A stretch of 60,000 nt of DNA. It comes from Hydractinia symbiolongicarpus (Eukaryota > Cnidaria > Hydrozoa > Anthoathecata > Hydractiniidae). Position numbers and translations under genes: made by a program. The notes beneath the pieces are model-generated. The model saw nothing but the letters and a program-made list of their open reading frames with translations, was not told where the DNA came from and made no database searches. Where the stretch lies: assembly GCF_029227915.1 (NCBI RefSeq), contig NC_079878.1:27183501-27243500 (forward strand). The letters run 5' to 3'. Shown here in pieces: positions 12,001 through 21,445 of the stretch (position 1 is the first letter of the stretch; every line of letters begins with the position of its first letter).

Positions 12001-12488
12001 GTACCCCGGTATTGTGTATAAATCGTTGTTATCAAACCCACTCTGTGCTTCGATGTGAGTTTCAGATAATGTCAAAATGTCTATACGATTTTCATAAGAT
12101 AATAATGCAGTAAGATTTGCCATGTTATGAAAAATTCCTCTGATATTTTGGTGTAAGAACTTTATACCTTTCATGTTTGTAAACGATTTTATCTGTTCAT
12201 ATTGCGGTCCTGGACAACTTTCGACATCTCCGCAAGCCAGTAATAACAAACAAATCAAACTTCTTTTTCTGTATCGAGCTATGGACTTCGATCTAACTGC
12301 AAACAGTGACGAATAAACGAATGTTTCTTCTTGTTCTTTACACAAACCAGTAATAGTGATACTGATCCCATCTGGTTGACAAAAGCAACTTTTTCTGATG
12401 CAAAAACATGTATAAATAAAAATGAACAACAGGAGCAAGCAAAACACGTCCGCACGCCTTGCCGCCATTATGAAATTTTTAAACTTTT
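9007..12488 (-). mobile_element. APE-type LINE with 2A-like motif, copy 1
   Basis: A nearly full-length LINE read leftwards. Its borders are fixed by comparison with unit 3 at 45659, where the flanks meet directly (CCAATAAACTTT). ATA is shared by both flanks here (9004-9006 and 12489-12491), so a 3-base duplication or overlap is present. The 3' end (9007 onward) is a TTA/ATT microsatellite, the usual tail type of CR1/L2/RTE-like LINEs. The start codon at 12468 lies only 20 bases from the 5' border, so the 5' UTR is very short or truncated. A 3-base gap (9919) and one nonsense codon separate it from copy 2; otherwise the two are almost identical. Confidence 0.88.
9376..12468 (-). pseudogene. 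APE endonuclease / reverse transcriptase of the 2A LINE
   Basis: One frame of 1031 codons broken by a single TAG at 10720-10722 (copy 2 has TCG). Order: a hydrophobic N-terminus (residues 9-23), a 2A-like motif GDVESCPGP at 80-88 and an exonuclease/endonuclease/phosphatase domain (HQNIRG, LSETH, YRPPDSS, IIGDVNVNY, SDHD). A basic linker follows, then an RT domain with KATGADDIPPG, the YRPIS box, DLSKAFDT, VPQGSILGP and the catalytic FADD. It ends with the thumb and C-terminal region. The enzyme would nick target DNA and copy its RNA in place. It belongs to the Jockey/CR1-like APE LINEs by layout; the clade is not fixed. The 2A motif has Cys where the canonical peptide has Asn (xNPGP), so its skipping activity is doubtful. 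Confidence 0.87.
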
Positions 12489-12540
12489 ATAAACTTTATT
12501 GATCTTCTAAAATAGTGCGAGCTTTAACGATTTCACAAAA

Positions 12541-13600
12541 CAAAGCCGATGTTGCTCAAAAAATTCCAAATTTTATTGATCTGCTAGAGTGGGTAGATTT
12601 GATATTTGGTGATGCAGTTTATGAGACAAACAGATATCAATTGAAAGTGACATGAAAATTATCAGAACGCATATCCTTGATAGAATAGAGACTCAAGATA
12701 AGTGTTTTTTACGACTAACGATTTTGTTGAACTTGGGGATGTAACATTATCAAGGTTAATAATAGTTAATGGGCGTAGGGATGGTAAGCCTTCCCGTCTT
12801 GAAATTTCGGATTGGAATATGGCAAAAAACGATGAATGGATTGACAAACGAAATATGTCCCATTTGGATGAATTTGACAAGATCTTAATGAAGTTTTTGA
12901 AAGTTACGTATATAACGGGTATGGAATTGGATTTTTATTGGAAGTGCTGTGGTGTAACCCCTGTATGTTAGTGTTAATAGTTCTTATTCTAAATATTTTT
13001 AAGTTATTCCTGTCGTTCCAAAAAATATAGTTGTTCATTTTTTAAATGAGATATCAAACCAGCTAACAATTGGAACTTGTAATACATGAAGGAGAAAGAA
13101 TATCGATGGAGCTGTGGTGGCTATTCCTTGACACTTTTCATTGCACTTTCTTTTACATCACAAAATGTCATTTTCAGTTCATTTTCTCTTGAAATAATAA
13201 GGGAACAATCATTTGGTACCTCTTCTAATACCCAAAGAAACAGAAGCTGCACTACATCCTTTGTCGTGCCCAGATTACCGTAAAATTGCTGGAATTCCGG
13301 TAGATAATCCTTTCATTTTTGCCACCACGCGACAGTCAGAAGATCATACTTCTGGATGGCATAGTCTCCACAGAATATTGGAAAATTTGCCGTTAAAAAA
13401 GCTTGAGAACATCAAGTCCACTGCTAACAAGCATCGGTTAAGTACGCTGTCGGTCTCTATGGATATAAGTCAGCAGGATAGAGACTTATTTTACAAGCAT
13501 GTGGGCCACAGTGAAAAAAATAATCAGACAATATACTAAGCACCTTCTGGGTTAAACGAAGTCGTTAGAGCTGAGAAGCACATAATGGATATTGATCGAA
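12541..13600 (+). pseudogene. Tyrosine-recombinase-like gene, unit 1, decayed
   Basis: Similar to a large invertebrate family of predicted tyrosine recombinases known to me only as uncharacterised proteins. Visible pieces are a FIDLLEWVDLIFGDA segment (12570-12620), RLIIVNGRRDGKPSRLEISDW (12750-12810), GNNHLVPLLIPK (13203-13235) and SGWHSLHRI (13350-13375). The C-terminal catalytic-type core has HRLSTL, then GHSEK...Y (13430-13535), spaced like the H-x-x-R, GHS and Tyr nucleophile boxes. A GT-AG intron at 12919-13201 joins the ITG and NNH parts in frame. A donor AA|GTAAGC ends the fragment at 13600. A TAA follows the putative nucleophile Tyr and a TGA interrupts the N-terminal part; both are shared with units 2 and 3. 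It is either a host-gene fragment or part of a DIRS/Crypton-like element. Confidence 0.6.
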
Positions 13601-14348
13601 GTAAGCTATTTCATCTTACGAAAATCCCATGTGTTAAACTGATTCTAATGTGCTACTTTTTCCATGTTGTATGATAACTTACTACATTTTTCTGTCAATC
13701 AGAATAAAACGTGATCACAAAATGGACACATGTGAGTAGTGCTGGATAAAGAGAAAAATGGGGAAATAAATTGTTGGAATACATACTTTGTATAGCTAAA
13801 TGAACTAATTTTATTTGCAATGTTAATTTTTGATCAAGCTCCACTGTTGCTTTTTTGAGACTTTTAGCCTCATTTATTTCTTAGCCGTTGCTTAAATGCT
13901 TAAAGTTAAGTAAGCAATTATTTTAAAATTTTATTTGTGCTTCTCTAATCGTCCCCAGCCTTATCGTTTTATCATTGAAAATTTAGTGGAAATAAGTTCA
14001 TTCACGTAGAAAGTATTTCAGTCTGTTTAATATAGGTTGACTAAATTACTGAAACTGTAGCATTTACTTTTCTCTAGGGTCTTCACAAAGCTTGGATGTG
14101 GGTTTCACTGGGAATACCATTGGTGAAAAGTTCCCCGCATATCTAAAAAATGATTAATATCGATTTGCACTTTAAGCTGTTCGGTTTAATTTGGTACCGG
14201 TTTAATTTGGGAATAGGATAATGTCGCCAATTTTGATATTAAGATCATTTCGAAACCATTTTGGTTGTTTCATTAGTTTAGGTACATAGGTTATTAACCA
14301 ACATTTGAACCATGCGTTGAATATCCTACGGTTTTGATCAATAAATTT
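13601..14348. other. Non-coding spacer, unit 1
   Basis: Lies between the recombinase-like pseudogene and the end of the BEL/Pao integrase, and is repeated in units 2 and 3. It could hold the 3' UTR or LTR of the BEL/Pao element, but I could not find a matching second LTR. No gene is visible. Confidence 0.5.
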
Positions 14349-16255
14349 TTAAGGTTTATCAGTTGAGGCAATAGGACCAACTGGTGACCTGTCATTGTTG
14401 CGGCCGAAGCGTAAACGATTTGGTGTTATTAGGTCAGCATTTTCAAAATCAGCTGTGACATCTCCAATAGCTAATGGGAGATCATTAATACAATTGGCTA
14501 TTTCTGTACCCAGAGTCTCCCACTGTAGTATAAAAAGTCTCTCATTTGAACTTGATTTTAATATAGATTCTTTAACTTGTTTAATTTTTCTTTCTACTTT
14601 AACATGCATAAAGTGTCCCTCAACAGGGCGTGTCTCGAATGTAATTCCCATTTCTTTGTGGAGTCTACCCTTATAATCCATAAACGTGATTTTCATGTTT
14701 TTGCATCCACTCACTAATTGGCTTCCTTCGTTTGGTAAAAGGATTTTTGGATATCTAACCCCAAATGAAAACCGAATAAACGCTTGGATGAAACCTCAGG
14801 CGCTGTAATCTTCCATAACTTTTATGTTTATGGTTGATGTTGTGCTACAACAAAACACCAAGTACCAAACTTTTACAGTGGTTCTCTTGTTGTGTGGGGA
14901 ATATGCCAAGAATGGGGCAGCTAGATCGACTTGACACACGTAAAACGCAGGAGCGATGCTGAGATTGTGGTTGGAGATCGGTCCCATAGCAACGTCGATA
15001 GTATGTTTCAATAGATATCGACATCTTTTACTTGCGCTCTATCTTCGATTATGTGCACTTGCTTCATGACGTATCGATGAACGGTTTCGATAGCGGAATG
15101 CTTAGCAACAGGGTGGTACCAATGAACCTCATTGATTATACTATATGCAATAGGTGAATACTTAGCAACAATTGGTACAAAAAATGTGGAACTTGTCAAA
15201 TCTAACATAACATCTGTCATAGTGCTCGTGTTAGTGAACTTCTGATCTGGTAGAATACGTCCTGCATAATACAGCATGTTGTTGTTTTTTTTTTGATATT
15301 TTAGCATAAGCATTTATTTTTTGCAAATTTCTTAACTTCAGCGGTTGTTTTTTTCCAAAAGTACTCTCTGGCAACCTTCAAGTCATCATTAGCCAAGATA
15401 ATTGTTTCCACTAGAGAGATGGACTTATTTGACTTTGTAATAAAACATTTAATTTAAAGTTACTGATAAATCTGTACACAAGTCCAAGTAATCGAATAAC
15501 TTAACTGAATCTATGTTTCAATGGATCAATAACGTAATTTGACAATTGGTACCTGGATATTACCTCGTCAGATATTTTTCTTAAACCTGTGAAAGAAAAA
15601 AAAAAGAAAATTACAAAGTGCACGCACAAGTATCTGTTGATTCTTCATGCTGTGCAATTTCTTTTATTGTTTTGGATAAATCTTCTTTCAAATTTAGTGT
15701 GTTAACGTTGTATGCAGGAAATTTTGATAGGTCTGACTTCATCCACTCGAATCCTTCTATCCATGTAGATCCTGGACTGACTTCTAAGATAGTAGCACCT
15801 CGTCTAGTTCCAACATCGGCTATCATATCTTTACTTTTGGCGTACATCCAATCATCACGTTTGCTAAATTTGTCGATATCAATTACTCGATTTCTCACCC
15901 ATGTTTTGAGAGGTTTATTCTCATTTGTTATCCAAACAAAGCAATTTGACTGTCGGTTAGTTAGACTGATTCAACATGGAATTTTCCAAGAGATCTTTTC
16001 ACAACAAAGCCTGTGTGTGCATTTAAGTTAGCAGCATTTATTTCGGCTCTCGGCTGCGTTGTTCCTTCTGAAATTATTTCCAAGCGTGTAAGTTGACATG
16101 AAAACAAACCATCCTTTTTTAGGTAACGAGCATAAATAGCAGTATCGATTGTATTCATGTCTAAATTTACGGCATCAGACGGTACTATTGCTCTGTCGAA
16201 TCAAATTGTATTTCTTTCTTTCATCATTTCGAAATGTGAAGTCCAGAGGGGTCTT
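14349..16255 (-). pseudogene. BEL/Pao retroelement, RNase H and integrase part, unit 1
   Basis: Read leftwards, the order is RNase H remnant (16158-15961, with QPRAEINAANLNAHTG), RNase H C-terminus (15898-15611), integrase zinc-binding region (HWYHP...KHSAIETVHR, 15313-15008), integrase core (15011-14796, with QVDLA) and integrase end with VERKI and LITPNRLRFGRNNDRSP (14714-14349). The last motif is typical of BEL/Pao. It is dead: a 22-base deletion near 15028 removes the CERC zinc ligands that unit 2 retains, a TGA after MEDYSA is shared by all units, and the second acidic catalytic position reads Asn (PNEGSQ). No reverse transcriptase is present here because the unit is cut at the tandem junction. 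Confidence 0.82.
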
Positions 16256-16971
16256 AACTTTCTCAGAGCTTTGCAGTGTAAGATGTCAAGCATTAGGGGC
16301 GCTCGATTTAATATTAACATCCAACAGGAGATACTTTTACACATATTGGATGCATTAACAGGACCGTCGGTTATTGCAAACAATAGCATTACTAATATTT
16401 TAACAACGACCATGTCATGCAATTCGTGTCTCTTTTCAACTAATAGGGAGGAGAGGATGACTATAGTGCCACTTGCTACCTCAAGTAGCGTTGCAAACTC
16501 TTTTCACTTGTTTTTCCAACCCGAAGAGCTGACTGGCAATGACATGTGGCCTTGTGCACAGTGTTCTTCCCTCCAAGAGAGACAGCTTTTAGTCGGTGTG
16601 GAGATTTGTTGATTCTCCAACTAAAAAGACTTACCTGTCTCGAGGGTATCTTCCCTCGACATAGGTAAATCACAGTAAAAAACAACCAATATGTTAATTG
16701 TATCTCTCACTCTGGCAACATATTGGAGGTACCTTCACATCCTGCAGATGATGTATCTTTTACCAACAAATATAAACTAGTGGCAACTACAAATCATTTA
16801 GGCACACTAGCAGCAGGTCACTATTGGGCATTTATTAAAGATCGGAATGTAGACGAGGGGTTGAAATGGGATGACAGGGCAGTAGTTAAGGTTAAGTCGT
16901 CTGATATAAATAACTCAACAGTGTATGCGTTGTTTTCTCAAGCTGCGAAAACGCAAGTTTTCCTTTGCTAA
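16256..16971 (+). pseudogene. USP domain fragment, unit 2
   Basis: Copy of the USP middle and C-terminal parts from unit 1, lacking the cysteine box because the tandem junction cuts through the domain. The zinc-ribbon cysteines (SCNSC, CAQC), the histidine box GHYWAFIKD and the WDDRAV box are identical to unit 1, with the same frame change before the second half. The 3' UTR follows to about 17600. Not functional as a protease. Confidence 0.8.
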
Positions 16972-17880
16972 AGGGGAGGACTTCTTTTCCTAGCAGTTTT
17001 TTAACCCTGGCTGTTATTTTCACCGGCAGCCTACCGTGATTCAGGAGTTTGCTCACTCTTTACTCTCTTACAGAGTAATTAAAAGAAGCTAAGCAAGGGG
17101 GATTGACTATCTGTCTTGTCTTTGGCCCCACTTTTAACCCCAGTCCATTAGGGAGGCCAAGTTTGCTCACTTTGTCTACAGGGTTAACGATCCTAATGTA
17201 ACCACAGTTATTGTTATAAGAAGCTTTGCAAGGGGTTTGAAATTTCTTTTTCGGGTCTTCGTGGATTTACGCCCACGCATTTTACCCCAGTAACTTCAGG
17301 CTGGTCCTGACATAGGGCTGGTCCCTAGCATCAATCACCTGCGTAATCCTGAGTGTTGGGATCCCGTAACACATGTGAAATGCTACTGCCAGGTTCACAA
17401 GTCCTGATACATAGGTGGTTATCTGCTCTTATTTATTGTTTTATAGTTTTATATTTAAATTTATTTGTTTTTTTTCTGTGTTGTATGGCAATTTGTAACA
17501 GTCAGTGTTTGTGATGTAATGTTTATAGAGGGTCTTTAATTCAATTACATTGATTCTGCAGACTATCCATGTAAAAAGGGAGATCTTGCACTGATTATAG
17601 ATCTCTAGAGGGTGTAACCTCTACAATTCAAAAACAAAAGAGTCAGTAGACTAGTTCAATCATTACAGCTTGCTGTTTTGTTATCTATCTCTACATTTTT
17701 TTTGAGTTCCAAGTCATGATTTCTCCCAACTGTGATATTTAACCTGTGTCGCTTTCACCAGTTTCAGTGCTGGCTAATGCAATGGACAACGTCGAGGAAT
17801 CCCGGGTAAATTTGGAAAAATGTGGTTCTGCCTTATGGTTTTTTAGATTCTTACTGCGGATATCAGGATATCGAATATTA
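16972..17880 (+). other. USP-LINE 3' UTR and tail, unit 2
   Basis: Non-coding. It retains the AAGGGGGATTGACT segment near 17096 that unit 1 has lost. It runs into the insertion site of the pogo-like transposon at 17881. Confidence 0.6.
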
Positions 17881-17882
17881 TA

Positions 17883-18019
17883 CCTTAAGGGAAGAAATTT
17901 TCGCGGGAATTTAATTTCGCGGTTGATCAAAACGATTTTTTTCGCGGAATTTAATTTCGCGGTCGAGAAAAAAATATAATTTTCGCGGTCGAGAAAAAAT
18001 AGTCTTTCTAAATTGTTAA
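17883..18019. promoter_or_regulatory. Left end, subterminal TTTCGCGG repeats
   Basis: The terminal inverted repeat is followed by at least five TTTCGCGG or TTTCGCGGGAA motifs, some in direct and some in alternating orientation. The right end mirrors this. Such arrays are usual transposase-binding sites; binding here is inferred. Confidence 0.6.
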
Positions 18020-19797
18020 TTACTCGTTACATTCATCATCGATAATGAAGTCAAATGCGTTTCTATCAAAGTCTTCTTCGAACCCCCATTCTGCATCATC
18101 ATCATTGTCGTCGTCATCTTCATCATTTTCTACGATTTCGTTTACGTATCCTTCCCGTATCTCGTCCGATACTTCGATGAAGCTGGGCTGGTTAGCAATC
18201 TCATCCGGTGACATAGCCAACGGCGCTATCTCATTAAACGGGTCGACGCTTGGTAGATTCAACTTTCCTTTCTTTATCGCATCATAAATTCCAGCAATTT
18301 TCCAACCTTTAACAATAACATCAACACCAGCTACTGAGGCGATGTGATTGTAGTAGTCCACAATCCAACTTGCATGTAATGGTTTCATAGTCGTTAGTTT
18401 GAACTCAATGTTGATGTTTTCCACTTTTACTCCAGCATCAAGGGCGTTCTGAACCTGTTGTGTGTACCAATCAGAAAACTTGCTTTTCATGAATTTCTTG
18501 CAATGGCCGTTTACTGTTAAATCCAGCGGCTGGAATAGATGGGTCATATTGTTGGGTACCATGATGAAAAATATGTTATTTCGTGTTAAGTGAGACGTGA
18601 CTTCGTCGGTGATTTGGCCACGAAACACATCGAATACCAAGAGAGCTGCTTGGTCTGGCTTTCCCAGTGCTTCTCGCTGAGCCTTGACATATGGTAGAAT
18701 AACCTCATCGATAACTTTTATTGATTCTGCTGTATTACTGAAGTGTTTTGGGTTAACACTCAAGCTAAATGAATCAGGGAATTTGAATCTTGGGAGACTT
18801 TGGGTAGTCTTTCCGCCGTAAATAAGTTGGATTGGTAGGAAGCTTCCATCCAATGTGACCACAAAGGTAGCTGTTATGCAACGTTTATCAGATGAGCCTG
18901 CGATTCCGATAGACTTTGTGCCTTTTTTGGCCAATGTATGGTTGCCGCTTGGTACGTACTTGAGTGGAGTTTGGTCCAAATTCATTACGAGACTGTCTGG
19001 AATGTTATGTTCTTCGACAAGGGATACGATATCATGCAAATAGAGTAGTTGTGCTTCTTTTTTCGCTCCTTCGGGTATTTCGACCTTTCCTGTTGTTTTC
19101 ATGCGTTTTACAAACCCCATTCTTTGAAATAAGCTCTTAGCCCAAGATGACGAATCGAGATCGATGTGTGCTAAATTTAACTGTGGGTTTCGTGCAATTA
19201 GAGCTTTGGCAACTGATACCGCAATGGCAGACGTAATTATCCCCCCTCTGTTTCGCACCGCCAGTAGAAATTTTTGGACCATTTGGTCCAAAGTTCCTAG
19301 TAAAAGTGGTCGACCTCTTCTGAGAACTGCCAACTCACGTCCGACAGAACGCTTCTCCTTACTCGCCTTTTTTACCTCGTCTTGATACAGTTTACACCAC
19401 CCTCTAACAGTACTTTCGTTCAATGGTTGGCTTCTTGATGAAAATTTCCTCGTAGCAGCAGCGGGGCCGTGGATTGCAGCATATTTGCCGATATTAAATC
19501 TGTCTTCGTTTGACCATTTTTGGTAGGACTTTCTGTTGGTCTTTCGAGGAGTAGATGCGGCTTGGGCAGCAGCTTGGAAATCTAACGGTCCTAAACCTGA
19601 TTCTCTCTGCAAGTTACGCGACGATTCTGAAAAATTAAAGGGATATCTGGGTATTACATTTGTATCAAATAAATATCAACTGCTTTAGAATTTTAATAAT
19701 TCTAACAAGGCTTTAAACTCGGAAGATTTTTGCTTAAAAAGTAAGTATTACAATATGAAAGTTAATAATAAAAAGTAGTGTTACCTGAACTTGACAT
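18020..19797 (-). CDS. pogo/Tigger-like DDE transposase, two exons
   Basis: Coding sequence joins 18020-19626 with a 13-base first exon, 19785-19797. The long frame has no suitable ATG at its upstream end. However, ATGTCAAGTTCAG followed by GTAAC, and the acceptor TTTTTCAG at 19627-19634, give a 158-base intron and an in-frame MSSSESSRN start, for 539 residues. An N-terminal helix-turn-helix (about 35-90) and a CENP-B-like second DNA-binding region (about 105-185) precede a DDE_1 core. The candidate catalytic acids are D222 (NLDQT), D337 (VFDVFRG) and D373 (QPLDLT). The C-terminus is strongly acidic (ENDEDDDDNDDD). It would cut and rejoin the element at TA sites in the nucleus. No frame damage is visible. 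Confidence 0.88.
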
Positions 19798-20006
19798 TTT
19801 TCTTTCGTCTTGTTTTGTCTTTTTCACATGAACGCGTTTGTTTACATGTGTCAGTTTATCACCCAAACTCAAGAACACGAGTGAAAGATATTTTGATCGA
19901 TGAACAATACAAATATACAAAATTTGTGGTTTAATAGACCATTTCTATATATCCAAAACGAGACGAATTTCTATTAAAAACTTTCAATGGTTTTTTTTTG
20001 TTTCGG

Positions 20007-20286
20007 GAGAGCAAATAAATGAACATTCGAAAAGAAAAATTTTCCAGACAACAATTTTCCCGCGTGTTTATCCTATTGTTTGAGGGGGAAACCCTTCGAT
20101 GAGAGCAAATAAATGAACATTCGAAAAGAAAAATTTTCCAGACAACAATTTTCCCGCGTGTTTATCCTATTGTTTGAGGGGGAAACCCTTCGATGAGAGC
20201 AAATAAATGAACATTCGAAAAGAAAAATTTTCCAGACAACAATTTTCTCGCGTGTTTATCCTATTGTTTGAGGGGGAAACCCCTTA
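20007..20286. repeat. 94-bp direct repeat, three copies
   Basis: A unit starting GAGAGCAAATAAATGAAC and ending GAGGGGGAAACCC occurs at about 20007, 20101 and 20195, with one or two differences. It sits in the shared upstream region of the two divergent transposon genes, about 110 bases before the HIRAN start codon. Possible roles are enhancer or transposase-binding array. Confidence 0.85.
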
Positions 20287-20396
20287 CTCGCTGAAGTAAA
20301 GGAGACTGAAGTAAAAGAGAGTCAAACAATGAGGACAAACTTATTGAGACAAGAAGGAAACAAGAAAGTACAGAAGAAAGTTACTGTCACTGTAAG

Positions 20397-21020
20397 ATGG
20401 CGTACAGTAAAGTTTTCGAATTTTCAGCAGCAGTAAGAGGATACCATTATTATAAAAGCTTTTGGAATCCTCAGAGAGAACAATTTCTAGAATGTCATCA
20501 CGAGTTTGGAAATCCCTTTGATCGTTTCGCGATCAAGGTTTGCGAAATAGGAGATACAAATGCAGTTGGTCATCTTCCACGAGAGATCTCGCGTGTTACA
20601 AAATTTTTCATGGATAGAGGAGCAATCGTTAATGCCAAGCTTACAAGTGAACATTATAGACGCTCTCCCATCGTTCAAGGCGGTATGGAGATTCCATGTA
20701 AAATCACAGTGAAAATTGCTGGTATTTGTATTAACCTTCTGTTGATGGAAAAATATAAACAACTTATAGAGGAATTGTACATTGAACCCAAGAATGAGGA
20801 AAATCTGGGATCCTTTTTACAACCTAATAATGTGACCGAGGAAAGCATCAATTTACCTTCCACTTCATCCCAATCGAAGAAGAGCAAGTCCAAAGATGAA
20901 GCGAGCAATCAGAAAGATATCCGAAGTTTTTTTAGCAAGACCATTAGCATTAAAACAACTACTAAAAGGCGAGATGGCAAGAAGAAAACGGAAAAGATTA
21001 TCACGATTGACTCTGATTGA
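20397..21020 (+). CDS. HIRAN-domain protein with C-terminal PCNA-binding (PIP) motif
   Basis: 207 residues in one exon inside the pogo-like transposon, divergent from the transposase. Residues 7-108 resemble the HIRAN domain (RGYHYYKSFWNP, GNPFDRFAIKV, VGHLPREIS, IPCKITVKI), known from HLTF where it binds DNA 3' ends. A Ser/Lys-rich linker follows. Residues 172-179 read QKDIRSFF, an exact match to the PIP box Q-x-x-(I/L/M)-x-x-(F/Y)-(F/Y), followed by a basic tail (KRRDGKKK) that could serve as nuclear localisation signal. An AATAAA at 21141 may be its polyadenylation signal. It would act at replication forks or at transposon ends; that role is inferred. HIRAN identity is from motif pattern, without a search. 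Confidence 0.82.
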   Translation: MAYSKVFEFSAAVRGYHYYKSFWNPQREQFLECHHEFGNPFDRFAIKVCEIGDTNAVGHLPREISRVTKFFMDRGAIVNAKLTSEHYRRSPIVQGGMEIPCKITVKIAGICINLLLMEKYKQLIEELYIEPKNEENLGSFLQPNNVTEESINLPSTSSQSKKSKSKDEASNQKDIRSFFSKTISIKTTTKRRDGKKKTEKIITIDSD

Positions 21021-21149
21021 TTAATGAAAGTTTTATTGATTATTGTAATTCTTAGAGCATCTCTTATGTTAGAAAAGATACTTTTATGTATATGCCATTT
21101 CTCCATTCTCAGTTTTCACTGAATTTATAATTCCAATGCAAATAAAATC

Positions 21150-21325
21150 AAAAATTTTCGCGAGAATTTAATTTCGCGGTCAACAAATTTCGAAAAATTT
21201 CGCGGGAATTTAATTTCGCGGTCGGTGAATTTTTAAAATTTTCGCGGGAAGAAAATTTCGCGGTTTTTTCCAAAAACCGCGAAAACCGCGAAATTTTCTT
21301 CCCGCGAAAATTTCTTCCCTTAAGG
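21150..21325. promoter_or_regulatory. Right end, subterminal TTTCGCGG repeats
   Basis: Counterpart of the left end. Repeated TTTCGCGG, TTTTCGCGGGAA and CCGCGAAA motifs in both orientations form local hairpins (for example AAAAACCGCGAAAACCGCGAAATTTT at 21272-21297) before the terminal repeat. Confidence 0.6.
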
Positions 21326-21445
21326 TATCCCTTGAGTGCCAATAGGAAAAAATTATCCTGAAATTAAAGAACAAAAAATATTTTTCATCACTCTTTCAAT
21401 GGCTCATATTAAATCACATTTTAATTACTTAACGATAAACCAATA

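Larger units (their letters stand above)
7276..16255. repeat. Tandem segmental unit 1
   Basis: First of three direct tandem units. It contains the USP-LINE 3' end, the 2A LINE, the tyrosine-recombinase-like pseudogene and the BEL/Pao fragment. Its left end lies inside the USP domain; the sequence to the left (USP cysteine box, RLE) is found only here, so this is the original left flank. Small private deletions relative to unit 2 include 14 bases in the 3' UTR near 8113 and 22 bases in the integrase near 15028. Confidence 0.85.
17883..21325. mobile_element. Complete pogo-like DNA transposon with two divergent genes
   Basis: The element starts CCTTAAGGGAAGAAATTTTC and ends with its reverse complement, and TA is duplicated on both sides (17881-17882, 21326-21327). 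Unit 1 shows the empty site (GAATATTATATCCCTTGAG at 8877-8895), so the borders are exact and the length is 3443 bases. Both ends carry arrays of TTTCGCGG-type motifs (17895-17990 and 21155-21315), probably transposase-binding sites. A transposase gene runs left and a HIRAN-domain gene runs right, sharing a ~600-base intergenic region with a 94-base triple repeat. TA duplication and a CENP-B-like DDE transposase fit the Tc1/mariner-pogo superfamily. Both genes are open, so the element may be recent. Confidence 0.92.

Noticed and set aside
20007-20286. CRISPR-like array (three regular repeats)
   Set aside because: The repeats are contiguous 94-base units without spacers and lie in a eukaryotic transposon.
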